This document shows, in pieces, positions 1 to 5,640 of a DNA stretch of 5,806 bases. This DNA comes from F23-D06 sp963643165. Lineage in GTDB: Bacteria > Bacteroidota > Bacteroidia > Bacteroidales > WCHB1-69. The stretch is from contig CAVIJD010000065.1 in the NCBI GenBank assembly GCA_963643165.1, forward strand, positions 1 to 5,806, given 5' to 3'. Within the stretch, counting starts at the first letter, position 1. The number at the start of each line of letters is the position of its first letter. A model generated the notes under the pieces. It made no database searches and was not told where the DNA came from. It saw only the letters and a program-made list of their open reading frames with translations. A program made the position numbers and the translations under genes.

Positions 1-1
1 T

Positions 2-1036
2 CTCGCCGGCAGTGAGTCCGCAAGCAGCATTGATGAGTGGATAGTTTTCCATATTGATGTTATCGTTTTGGGTTTTGGATGTTGGGTTTTGGGTGTCGGG
101 TGCCGGGTCTCTCTTTATTGGATCCGCTTCATTGTTGTAGAGAGCGAAGGCACGCTGCACTACTCCCATGAAGTCGGCCTGTCCGTCAACGAGAATGCCC
201 TTCACGTCCTCGGCATTGAATACCTTGCCGTGCAGATGCTCGTCGGTAGCATGCGGACAAGCCTTCAGTACGTCGGCACGAAACTCCACACCCAGTGCGG
301 CAAGTTCGCCGACCAACTGCTCGGAGTTGCCATCATTGGCAACGTCACGGAATGCCTTGTTCTTGTCGAACGACTCAGGGTCGTACAGTTCGTGGTAGGT
401 CTCGTTGCTGTAGGCATTCGTGCTGCCGTCAGCCTCAGTATAGAAAGCCGCCATTACGCCTATGCAGCCGATTTCGTCCTTCGGGTGCATATAGTAGCGC
501 TCGTCGCAAAGCGAAGCGAGATACATTCCTGCGCTGGCACACATTCCGTCGATAAATGCAATGACCGGCTGACCGAGTGAGCGTGCGTAGGTGATGGCCT
601 GCTCATAATCGTTCTTTGCCCATGCCGAGCCGCCAGGAGTGTTGATGATGAAGACGTGACCGCGGCAGAGCGGATGATTAGCTGCTGCAATCATCATGTC
701 GCGATGGTCTTTTGAACCATAAGAGCAACCTGCGCCGTTACGAGTGATAGGGCCGTCGATGGTCAATACTGACACGAACGGGAAATCTTGCTCTTTTTCG
801 TATGACAAAGCCCAGTTGCCTTTCACGTGCGCTCCATCCTGTGAGATTTGATATTCCTCCGGGAAATAGGCATTGCCTTCCTCGTCGTTGGCCATAACAT
901 ATCCGCTGCGCTTCTCCGGGCGAACAAATGCGGCGTGTGCATTCAGATTCTGCTCGAATGCTTTGCGGATGCCATGCACGAAGTCGGGCGACACCATCCA
1001 TTTCTTCTCCGTAAGAATTTCGTAGAGTCCTTTCAT
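2..1036 (-). CDS. Phage S49-family (SppA/ClpP-fold) head maturation protease with start of C-terminal scaffold region, 3' truncated by window edge
   Basis: The frame is open from the ATG at 1036 to the left edge (345 codons, no stop). Residues about 85-290 form an S49 peptidase domain: FVSVLTIDGPI (87-97), the oxyanion-type strand end INTPGGS (131-137), and FIDGMCASAGMYLAS (161-175). Ser168 matches the SppA nucleophile in the usual AASGG context. The general-base Lys is probably Lys225 or Lys227 in SFDKNKAFR. Residues about 303-326 are a Pro/Asp/Lys/Gln-rich linker, followed by Met329-ENYPLINAA, which looks like the start of a scaffold domain. In tailed phages such S49 enzymes cleave scaffold and capsid proteins inside the prohead, and the scaffold is often the in-frame C-terminus, as in lambda C/Nu3. 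I infer that role here; the capsid gene should lie just beyond the left edge. There is no Shine-Dalgarno; the leader is C/A-rich. The S49 assignment is strong and the scaffold fusion is inference. Confidence 0.9.
   Translation of the reverse strand, partial: MKGLYEILTEKKWMVSPDFVHGIRKAFEQNLNAHAAFVRPEKRSGYVMANDEEGNAYFPEEYQISQDGAHVKGNWALSYEKEQDFPFVSVLTIDGPITRNGAGCSYGSKDHRDMMIAAANHPLCRGHVFIINTPGGSAWAKNDYEQAITYARSLGQPVIAFIDGMCASAGMYLASLCDERYYMHPKDEIGCIGVMAAFYTEADGSTNAYSNETYHELYDPESFDKNKAFRDVANDGNSEQLVGELAALGVEFRADVLKACPHATDEHLHGKVFNAEDVKGILVDGQADFMGVVQRAFALYNNEADPIKRDPAPDTQNPTSKTQNDNINMENYPLINAACGLTAGE
70..107 (+). repeat. Heptanucleotide-period G-tract repeat in the protease-scaffold linker (G-quadruplex potential)
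   Basis: On the plus strand, G-runs begin at 70, 77, 84, 91, 98 and 105, exactly 7 nt apart. All are GGG except a GG at 77, and the spacers are mostly TTTT, TGTC or TGCC. On the coding (minus) strand it reads as CCC-led heptamers and encodes the linker PAPDTQHPKPKT. The G-rich strand is the transcription template. Five GGG runs would allow an intrastrand G-quadruplex. Confidence 0.75.
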
Positions 1037-1089
1037 TATGTTGTGTTTTGTGTTGTGTTATCCTGAAAAGTTTTTTACCTTTCTGTATG

Positions 1090-1097
1090 CAAAGGTA
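1090..1097 (-). promoter_or_regulatory. Bacteroidetes-type promoter -7 box for the S49 protease
   Basis: On the minus strand this reads TACCTTTG, an exact match to the Bacteroidetes -7 consensus TAnnTTTG. It lies about 54 nt upstream of the protease ATG, giving a predicted leader of about 45 nt. The only -33-like element is the TTTTTG run at 1123-1128, 25 nt upstream, which is somewhat farther than usual and is also the U-tract of the preceding terminator. The predicted leader is almost pure C/A just before the ATG (a mirror repeat at 1040-1055), so it should be unstructured, which suits translation without a Shine-Dalgarno. Confidence 0.5.
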
Positions 1098-1123
1098 TAT
1101 AAGGAAGTAGCCGAGAAGCGGAC

Positions 1124-1155
1124 AAAAATAGCCGGTATCTTCACAGGCACCGGCT
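1124..1155 (-). terminator. Rho-independent terminator downstream of the 159-aa protein gene
   Basis: On the minus strand there is a perfect 7-bp GC-rich stem, AGCCGGT (1155-1149) paired with ACCGGCT (1136-1130), around a 12-nt loop. It is followed by A and then five Ts (1128-1124). It lies 59 nt past the stop codon at 1215. This is the expected position for ending the upstream operon before the protease promoter at 1090-1097. The U-tract is short, so termination may be partial. Confidence 0.6.
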
Positions 1156-1214
1156 CCAAAATGTAAATCTGAACAGTCAAATTAGGAAATAAAAAAAACG
1201 TTGTATGTATAATT

Positions 1215-1694
1215 TTATTCTGATATAATCTTAATGGCGTTACTCATGCTCTTCAAGGAAATGACCGATGACACCGATACAGAACTGTCGCTCGTGGTAA
1301 AGGTGGGATTAAACAGAAATGTTCCGGGACAGGCATAGCAGATGTAGCGACTGCCGTCGGACGTTTGCAATACCACATGACAATATAAACCATTAAGATT
1401 TTTGTGTGCTTGACGCACCAAATCGGGGTTCTGTGTAACAGAAACGGTTATTTCGTGGGTGTAAACCGCTCCATTTCCGTCGATGTTGGAAGTTACCTTT
1501 GCCGATATACTGTCGGCAATCATATCATCTTCGCCAGATGTGGCAATATGCAAGACTGGCGTGCCAAAGGTGCAACCACTGACAGTCTGTTGCTGTGCCA
1601 CATTAAAGGGTACGGGAATTTTCACGCTGTTGGCGGCATAAATATATGCATCAACTACTCCTTCAAGATATGTTTCTTTGCAATTTTCGTTCAT
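1215..1694 (-). CDS. Unrecognised 159-aa beta-rich protein, possibly a phage virion component
   Basis: I do not recognise the family. The protein is acidic to neutral and rich in Thr, Ser and Val, with alternating hydrophobic patterns that suggest beta strands: VTSNIDGNGAVYTHEITVSV (about 66-86) and LYCHVVLQTSDGSRYICYA (about 102-120). A Ser-rich stretch SDSSVSVSSVISLKS follows near 135-149. There is no signal peptide or membrane segment. The ATG at 1694 has an AT-rich upstream and no clear Shine-Dalgarno. It is the last gene before the terminator and sits between an operon of unknowns and the head protease. A small structural role (neck, tail or decoration) is plausible, but only from position and beta-rich composition. 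Its base composition is visibly more AT-rich than the ThyX gene. That this is a real gene is likely; its function is unknown. Confidence 0.75.
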   Translation of the reverse strand: MNENCKETYLEGVVDAYIYAANSVKIPVPFNVAQQQTVSGCTFGTPVLHIATSGEDDMIADSISAKVTSNIDGNGAVYTHEITVSVTQNPDLVRQAHKNLNGLYCHVVLQTSDGSRYICYACPGTFLFNPTFTTSDSSVSVSSVISLKSMSNAIKIISE

Positions 1695-1771
1695 AAAAGT
1701 AATGTCGGGGAATTATATATATTATTTAATATCTATTAACCAGTCAATTAACACAGATAAACACTTATGCC

Positions 1772-2503
1772 TTATATCCATGTAATATCACCTACGGGGA
1801 TGCGATGTTCTTTTTCGTCGACGAACTGCATATCAGCGCATGAATAAGCGGAGAAATGCGCATGTTCGGTGCGCATCCATCGGGAGATAACCCGGCGCAA
1901 GGAATCCATCTCTGTTTCGGTGGGATCAATACCGTAGCGCATAAGAAAACGCTCCAGCATGGCCACCTGACTACGAACTGTTATGGCGCTGCCCGACGTA
2001 CAAAAATCAAAGGTGGCCAGCACCCATTCAACGACAGTACGTTTGAACTCTGTATTGAGCATAACGGTAAGTTCGCGCATGCCTTCGACTGAAAGATTCC
2101 ATGTCGGTGTAATATGCCGAATGGTATCAACAACCACAACTTCCGATGGAAGTTTGATGCAAAGATAATCTTCTTTGTCGGTTTTGACGTAATCAGTATG
2201 TCCGTTCAGTTGCATCACCTCTGCGTAGGACAGGGGGCGATGATGGTCTCGTTTTACCTTGACTTGCCCACCCAACGGCGCACGCCCGTGCAACATATTC
2301 TGCCACTGCTGATGCGAGAAACACTGTTGACTGACTCGCTGGGTAATGGCGGAAGCATTGGAGATGTTGTTGCGCAGGACGTGATATTCCGGCACAAAGG
2401 GGCTGAACACCACAGGTTCGTCGGCTGCAAGCACGTTTGCCGGGTCGCGGTGGCGAAAAAACTGGCACCGCGTGGTGGGGAGGCGGAGGTAGATGTTGGG
2501 CAT
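1772..2503 (-). CDS. Unrecognised 243-aa protein beginning MPNIYLRLP, of a type seen in Bacteroidales prophages
   Basis: This is a full-length frame with ordinary codon use. It starts 7 nt after the stop of the 66-aa gene, so it is probably cotranscribed and translationally coupled. The N-terminus MPNIYLRLPTTRCQFFRHRD is distinctive. From memory, similar MPN-YLR-P starts occur in hypothetical proteins of Bacteroidales prophages, but I cannot verify that here. Other visible features are YVKTDKEDYLCIKLPSEV (about 105-122), a Trp-rich segment ITPTWNLSVEGMRELTVML (about 131-149), and a helical C-terminal half with AMLERFLMRYGIDPTETEMDSL. There are no catalytic motifs, membrane segments or signal peptide that I can see. 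The protein has a mixed alpha/beta look and could be a regulator, an assembly factor or a structural protein. The function is unknown, but the gene call itself is firm. Confidence 0.82.
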   Translation of the reverse strand: MPNIYLRLPTTRCQFFRHRDPANVLAADEPVVFSPFVPEYHVLRNNISNASAITQRVSQQCFSHQQWQNMLHGRAPLGGQVKVKRDHHRPLSYAEVMQLNGHTDYVKTDKEDYLCIKLPSEVVVVDTIRHITPTWNLSVEGMRELTVMLNTEFKRTVVEWVLATFDFCTSGSAITVRSQVAMLERFLMRYGIDPTETEMDSLRRVISRWMRTEHAHFSAYSCADMQFVDEKEHRIPVGDITWI

Positions 2504-2510
2504 GGTGGGG

Positions 2511-2711
2511 TTATATTTCTTCGTCGATTCTTTTCTTTGCGTAATTGGCTATGTTTTCCTTCGTGCCGTCGAGATGCGTATTGAATGCCGCGAGGTAACG
2601 GCGGCAACGCTCTACGCCATAAAGATTCAATGTGACATTTATCAAATATTTGGCCATATCCTCATAAGCGAGAATTAGAACGGTCATTATCTTCCGGTCT
2701 TTGTCTTCCAT
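2511..2711 (-). CDS. Small unrecognised helical protein, 66 aa
   Basis: A short, charged, mostly helical protein: MEDKDRKIMTVLILAYEDMA, then YLINVTLNLYGVERCRRYLAAF, ending in AKKRIDEEI. It starts 6 nt after the TGA of the 316-aa gene and ends 7 nt before the next ATG, which supports a real gene in a compact operon. AAGGA (2725-2721), inside the Lys-rich 3' end of the upstream gene, lies 9 nt before the ATG. It is one of the few Shine-Dalgarno-like sites in the window and it supports this start. No domain is recognised. It could be a small partner of either neighbour. The function is unknown. Confidence 0.72.
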   Translation of the reverse strand: MEDKDRKIMTVLILAYEDMAKYLINVTLNLYGVERCRRYLAAFNTHLDGTKENIANYAKKRIDEEI

Positions 2712-2717
2712 ACACCG

Positions 2718-3668
2718 TCATCCTTTCTTTTTCTTCTTGTAACTGTTCATAACAGCTTCTGTGATGGCAAAGTCATATTTGATTGTTGACCGTAGCTGTT
2801 GGCCCTTTGCATCCTTGGGCATGGCCTTTTTCAGTTTCTCGACTTGCGATGCAGGCAGTTTAGAGAGGAGCAATGCCCCGTTGATGTATGCACCGCCAGT
2901 GTCGGAATGGCTGATAAACTCCGGTCCGAAATCCTCTCCAAAGAACTGGTTCAGGGCGGCAAGATAGTCGCTCTCGTCATATATAGGCGGTGTCGGGTGC
3001 AGTTTACGGTATTTTTCAGTGTACGTCTTTAGTCGTTTGGCTATATACTCGTTGATAGAATCGGAATATTCAAAGTACAACTGTGCGGAAGGCGACTTCT
3101 CGTCGTTAGACCGCGAAGACCGGAAGAATCCGCGCAGCTGAGTCAGTACGTTCTGCACAGCGTCGAACTGCCGGAACTCAATCTCGTTGTCGAAGATGTC
3201 GCGCATGTCGGCGCGAATGTCAACCAATATCGACTCCAACATATCCGACAGGAATGTGATGCTGTCCAGACGGCGGGCAAGTTTGTCCACACGTTCCCGA
3301 ATCCCTTCGCGCCGATAGTCTACAAAATATTTCAACAGTTCGGAGAAAGCGTAATGTTCTTCCGTCACCTCAGAATGAATATTCGTCTGCACGATGCTCT
3401 GATACATGATGTCAGCCAACTTGCGGTCGTGCTGCTGGACCGTGCGCAAAATGTTTGACATTTCCGAAGAGCCGGCACGCAGGCGGGATGCCGACTGTAC
3501 GATACGGTTGCGGCGGCCTACGGCATCGGAAAAATCGGGATTGGCGAAAAGTACAGACAACGTGTCCGCATACTTGTCGGTTGGTACATCTTTGAAGTCA
3601 AACGTGTAGAATGTCGGTTGCTGCAACACGCTTTGAGGAACCGCACGGGAGGTTTTGTTTTTACTCAT
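2718..3668 (-). CDS. Unrecognised 316-aa highly charged helical phage protein
   Basis: The protein is almost entirely predicted helix with many Arg, Asp and Glu residues. The central part (about 75-185) has long amphipathic stretches such as ELLKYFVDYRREGIRERVD and SDMLESILVDIRADMRDIFD, which suggest a helical bundle or coiled coil. A Ser-rich loop (RSSRSNDEKSPSAQ, about 187-200) separates this from a C-terminal part containing HPTPPIYDESDYLAAL and LPASQVEKLKKAMPKDAKG. The protein ends in KKKKKG, a basic tail whose coding sequence also holds the AAGGA Shine-Dalgarno of the next gene. There is no signal peptide, membrane segment or catalytic motif. It begins 42 nt after the MazG-like gene and is the first of four consecutive unknowns. 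An assembly, DNA-binding or regulatory role would fit, but nothing in the sequence decides. The gene is certain; the function is unknown. Confidence 0.85.
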   Translation of the reverse strand: MSKNKTSRAVPQSVLQQPTFYTFDFKDVPTDKYADTLSVLFANPDFSDAVGRRNRIVQSASRLRAGSSEMSNILRTVQQHDRKLADIMYQSIVQTNIHSEVTEEHYAFSELLKYFVDYRREGIRERVDKLARRLDSITFLSDMLESILVDIRADMRDIFDNEIEFRQFDAVQNVLTQLRGFFRSSRSNDEKSPSAQLYFEYSDSINEYIAKRLKTYTEKYRKLHPTPPIYDESDYLAALNQFFGEDFGPEFISHSDTGGAYINGALLLSKLPASQVEKLKKAMPKDAKGQQLRSTIKYDFAITEAVMNSYKKKKKG

Positions 3669-3710
3669 AGGATAACTTATTTATCATAATAGAGATTAGC
3701 GAAAATATAT

Positions 3711-4091
3711 CTACCGCATATCGCCGTCTCCGGCAATCACGTTACGGGCTTTGCGCGAAGCGAGTTTTGCCAGGTTTTCGTTGGCCACATCTTCGAGCGA
3801 CACGCCCATGACGTGAGCAAGACCGGCAGTCTGCCACAAGATGTCGCCAATCTCCGAGAGCATCAGTTTTCGTTCCTCGTCGGTGATGTTCCAGGTCTGC
3901 GTATGGGTAAGATCGCCGCGCTCGTTACGATCGTGGACGGATATGAAGAGTTTGCCTTTGCGCATGTGCTTTCCGGCTTTGCTTGCAAACTCGCCCACTT
4001 CGCCTATAAGGTTGGCAAGCATATAAAAAAGGTTGTCGCTTGCCGGCATGCAGGTTGTCATGGCCTGCTTCTGGTATTCGTTTAATTCCAT
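3711..4091 (-). CDS. MazG-like nucleotide pyrophosphohydrolase
   Basis: All-alpha NTP pyrophosphohydrolases of the MazG superfamily split (d)NTPs into the monophosphate and pyrophosphate using Mg2+ held by an ExxE...ExxD motif. Numbering from the ATG at 4091, the motif is Glu31-V-G-Glu34 and Glu80-I-G-Asp83, with an insert of 45 residues between the halves that carries a charged loop (KGKLFISVHDRNERGD). The C-terminus LAKLASRKARNVIAGDGD resembles the usual R-A-R-x-V-x-x-GxGD tail of phage MazG-like proteins. An in-frame ATG at 4133 would add 14 residues. I prefer 4091 because MELNEYQ is the family's normal beginning and the upstream codons are AT-rich, as in a leader. It lies directly after thyX (82-nt gap). 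If it acts on dUTP it would supply dUMP to ThyX; substrate preference cannot be read from the sequence. The stop codon is TAG. Confidence 0.88.
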   Translation of the reverse strand: MELNEYQKQAMTTCMPASDNLFYMLANLIGEVGEFASKAGKHMRKGKLFISVHDRNERGDLTHTQTWNITDEERKLMLSEIGDILWQTAGLAHVMGVSLEDVANENLAKLASRKARNVIAGDGDMR

Positions 4092-4173
4092 ATTTATTTT
4101 GACATTAAAAAATTTTGTTTCAAAAGAACTCACCTATTCTCACGAACCGGCGAGGGAGGAAGATATTAGAGTT

Positions 4174-5073
4174 TTATATCCCGAAATCTGGTATATATTG
4201 CCGCATGCGCTCGTTGATAGCGCCGCAAATCAGTCCTCCGACATATTTCGCATTGGGGTGCGGTGCGCCCGTGGCGCCCTTGTAGCGAAGGTCTATGATA
4301 TGTTTCCATTCGGCAATGCTGTAGGTGTAGGCCACCACGGTATAGGTGTCGAGAGGCAACACGCCTCGGGCATCCTGTGGCTTCAGTCCGCTCTTCAGCA
4401 GGCGGTGATACGCCCATTCGCTGATGCGGCAAGCGGCTCCGAACAGAAAGCGCTGCCACCGGGTACCGTCGGCCAACCATCGCGGCTCCGCCACTTGCAC
4501 TCCGCCTTTCTTTTCCAGGTTGCAGTAGCGGGTGGACTGCTCGGCAATGGCATTGGGCGATGTGCGGTTGAGCTCGCGCGAGGTGCTTATCTGGGTGGTC
4601 ACCACGAATGTCATGCGGAGCAGATAGAGGGCTTCGTCGCATTTGCGTTTCTGTGCGCGGCGGATGAACTCGTCTTCGTCTACATAGTAGGGGTCGAGAA
4701 TCTGCTTGATGTTGGGGTATTCGCACAGAAACTGCATGTTGGTGCCTATCCATACGCGATGGTTTTGCGCCACATAGTCGATATAGGGCGAAGTGGTCAG
4801 CGGTGCCCACATGTGGTTTGGCAGACAGCGGTCGTCGGGCACGTAGAAGTAGGCGGTGCCGTGACGGTACATGGACCGGTGGCCGGATTTCCAGAAAGAC
4901 TCGCATCGTTCCATATCGCGTTTCTCCATCCATTTCTTTCGGCCGCCGTCATCGGTGATGTCTGCCGGCGGCTGCTTGCCCTGGCTCTTGTAGCATATCC
5001 GCCCCACTCGGGCTATGTGCTGGGAGACTGTCGTCTGCGGCCACCATTCGGCGGTGGGTTGTATAATCTTCAT
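4174..5073 (-). CDS. thyX: Flavin-dependent thymidylate synthase (ThyX), divergent signature motif
   Basis: ThyX makes dTMP from dUMP using methylene-tetrahydrofolate, NADPH and FAD, as a homotetramer. Family features in order: SGHRSMYRH (63-71), the counterpart of the usual GHxSxxEH; VVTTQISTSRELNR (157-170); EQSTRYCN (178-185), holding Ser180 and Arg182 (equivalent to T. maritima Ser88 and Arg90); GLKPQDARGVLPL (229-241); and EWKHIIDLR (255-263). The signature RHRxxSxxxxSxRY is altered: R170-T171-S172 replaces R-H-R, and Ala175 stands where Ser is usual. Late in the protein, GAPHPNA replaces the common AQxEIR. The length (299 aa) is larger than many ThyX proteins (about 220-250), with an insert around 110-145. 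This is either a divergent phage subfamily or an enzyme with altered flavin binding. It has the highest GC of the window's genes. The start at 5073 is preceded by a sequence also found at the 5640 start. Confidence 0.85.
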   Translation of the reverse strand: MKIIQPTAEWWPQTTVSQHIARVGRICYKSQGKQPPADITDDGGRKKWMEKRDMERCESFWKSGHRSMYRHGTAYFYVPDDRCLPNHMWAPLTTSPYIDYVAQNHRVWIGTNMQFLCEYPNIKQILDPYYVDEDEFIRRAQKRKCDEALYLLRMTFVVTTQISTSRELNRTSPNAIAEQSTRYCNLEKKGGVQVAEPRWLADGTRWQRFLFGAACRISEWAYHRLLKSGLKPQDARGVLPLDTYTVVAYTYSIAEWKHIIDLRYKGATGAPHPNAKYVGGLICGAINERMRQYIPDFGI

Positions 5074-5086
5074 TGCTTGCGAATTT
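5069..5086 (-). repeat. Start-site direct repeat, copy 1 (at thyX ATG)
   Basis: On the plus strand the sequence is TTCATTGCTTGCGAATTT. It covers the thyX start codon and the 13 nt before it. It is identical at 17 of 18 positions to 5636-5653, which covers the start of the DUF6078-like gene. The two copies flank that gene and its trailing spacer exactly from start codon to start codon. Confidence 0.75.
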
Positions 5087-5119
5087 GAGTTTATTGTTGA
5101 GTGTGTATATCATCATTGG

Positions 5120-5153
5120 TTGTGTGCCATAGGTGTGGCACATTGTGTGCCAC
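5120..5153. repeat. Nested palindromes in the spacer upstream of thyX (alternative hairpins)
   Basis: The 10-mer TTGTGTGCCA occurs at 5120-5129 and 5143-5152, with an inverted copy TGGCACA (5136-5142) between them. This allows two mutually exclusive stems: TGTGCCA/TGGCACA with a 6-nt loop (5123-5142), and GTGGCACA/TGTGCCAC with a 3-nt loop (5135-5153). It lies in the 102-nt gap between the DUF6078-like gene and thyX. Neither side has a T-run, so it is not a classic terminator. It could be an operator, an attenuator-like leader or an RNA stability element. Confidence 0.7.
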
Positions 5154-5175
5154 GGTATAGATACATATCGTGTCA

Positions 5176-5640
5176 TTATAGCGGTTCGTCTGAATATACG
5201 TCGGCATGGTTGTGCCCGACCAGATTGTTGTCCCATACTACCACTTCCTCTTCGTGTTCCCACGGGAAAGGTTCTTGTGAATACTTGGCCCACGTCTGCT
5301 CGAACACGTCCACCTGCCTGTCGCTGGGTTTGTACTCGCCGCGCAGGAGGCGGTAATACGTGGAACGGCTTATCTGCTGAAGCAAATCTTTCATATATGC
5401 CTGATGTCGGGAATACGGCAGCATGTCCCGCATACTTGGGATGCCCGACTTTTGAATACGCGTCCGCAAGGGGTAGAACTGGCAATCGTGCTCACGCAAT
5501 ACGGTGATGATGGGCTGCTCGTTGCGCGTCCATGTCATGCAGCGCAGACATTCGTCACACCGCTCATAGTCCTGCCGGCACGCACAGGCGGCAAACTCGC
5601 GGGGAGGGTATTTCAGTTGTTCTTCTATGTTGCTGTTCAT
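5176..5640 (-). CDS. Cys-rich DUF6078-like protein, 154 aa
   Basis: The N-terminal third is rich in cysteine: Cys19, Cys21, Cys28, Cys31 and Cys34, in CACRQDYERCDECLRC, then Cys53 in HDCQFYPLR. This could bind a metal. Next come a SGIPSMRDMLPYSRH segment and a helical SRSTYYRLLRGEYKPSDRQ (91-109). The order (early Cys cluster with CLR, later C-x-F, then R-x-x-YYR-x-x-x-GE-x-x-P) resembles DUF6078, a Bacteroidales family of unknown function as I remember it. This is a divergent match and I could not check it. The C-terminus is acidic (WEHEEEVVVWD). The YYR...GE..PS part has a helix-turn-helix flavour, so a regulatory role is possible. The ATG overlaps the upstream stop as ATGA, which indicates translational coupling. 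It is flanked by 18-nt direct repeats and looks like a cassette. Confidence 0.6.
   Translation of the reverse strand: MNSNIEEQLKYPPREFAACACRQDYERCDECLRCMTWTRNEQPIITVLREHDCQFYPLRTRIQKSGIPSMRDMLPYSRHQAYMKDLLQQISRSTYYRLLRGEYKPSDRQVDVFEQTWAKYSQEPFPWEHEEEVVVWDNNLVGHNHADVYSDEPL

Noticed and set aside
68..580. 170-codon plus-strand frame opposite the S49 protease
   Set aside because: It is the antisense shadow of a clear S49 peptidase. Its apparent N-terminus is just the G-tract repeat.
1719..1747. Sigma70-like TTGACT-17-TAATAT on the minus strand upstream of the 159-aa gene
   Set aside because: It fits the E. coli consensus but lies in very AT-rich DNA. The Bacteroidetes sigma factor uses TTTG/TAnnTTTG, so this is probably chance.
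2114..2584. 156-codon plus-strand frame opposite the 243-aa gene
   Set aside because: A shadow covering the start of one minus-strand gene and the end of another. The minus-strand frames have tight operon spacing and better composition.
4100..4121. TTTTG/CAAAA inverted repeat followed by a T-run on the minus strand, as a terminator after thyX
   Set aside because: The stem is only 5 bp and almost entirely A/T, too weak for an intrinsic terminator, and it lies just before a co-oriented gene.
4092..4133. Upstream ATG at 4133 as the start of the MazG-like protein
   Set aside because: The 14 extra residues come from AT-rich leader-like sequence and are not family-like. The ATG at 4091 gives the normal MazG-like N-terminus.
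4166..4933. 255-codon minus-strand frame overlapping thyX
   Set aside because: An alternative frame of the same strand as thyX. The product is rich in Arg, Pro and His, typical of a shifted GC-rich gene; the thyX frame carries the family motifs.
4033..5088. 351-codon plus-strand open frame opposite thyX and the MazG-like gene
   Set aside because: It is longer than the real gene but is a shadow. It covers two recognisable minus-strand families, its product is low-information and rich in Val, Gly and His, and no domain is visible. High GC in thyX removes antisense stops.
4949..5485. 178-codon minus-strand frame across the thyX start and the DUF6078-like gene
   Set aside because: It runs across two better-supported genes and their spacer, is Arg/Pro/Gly-rich, and shows no motif.
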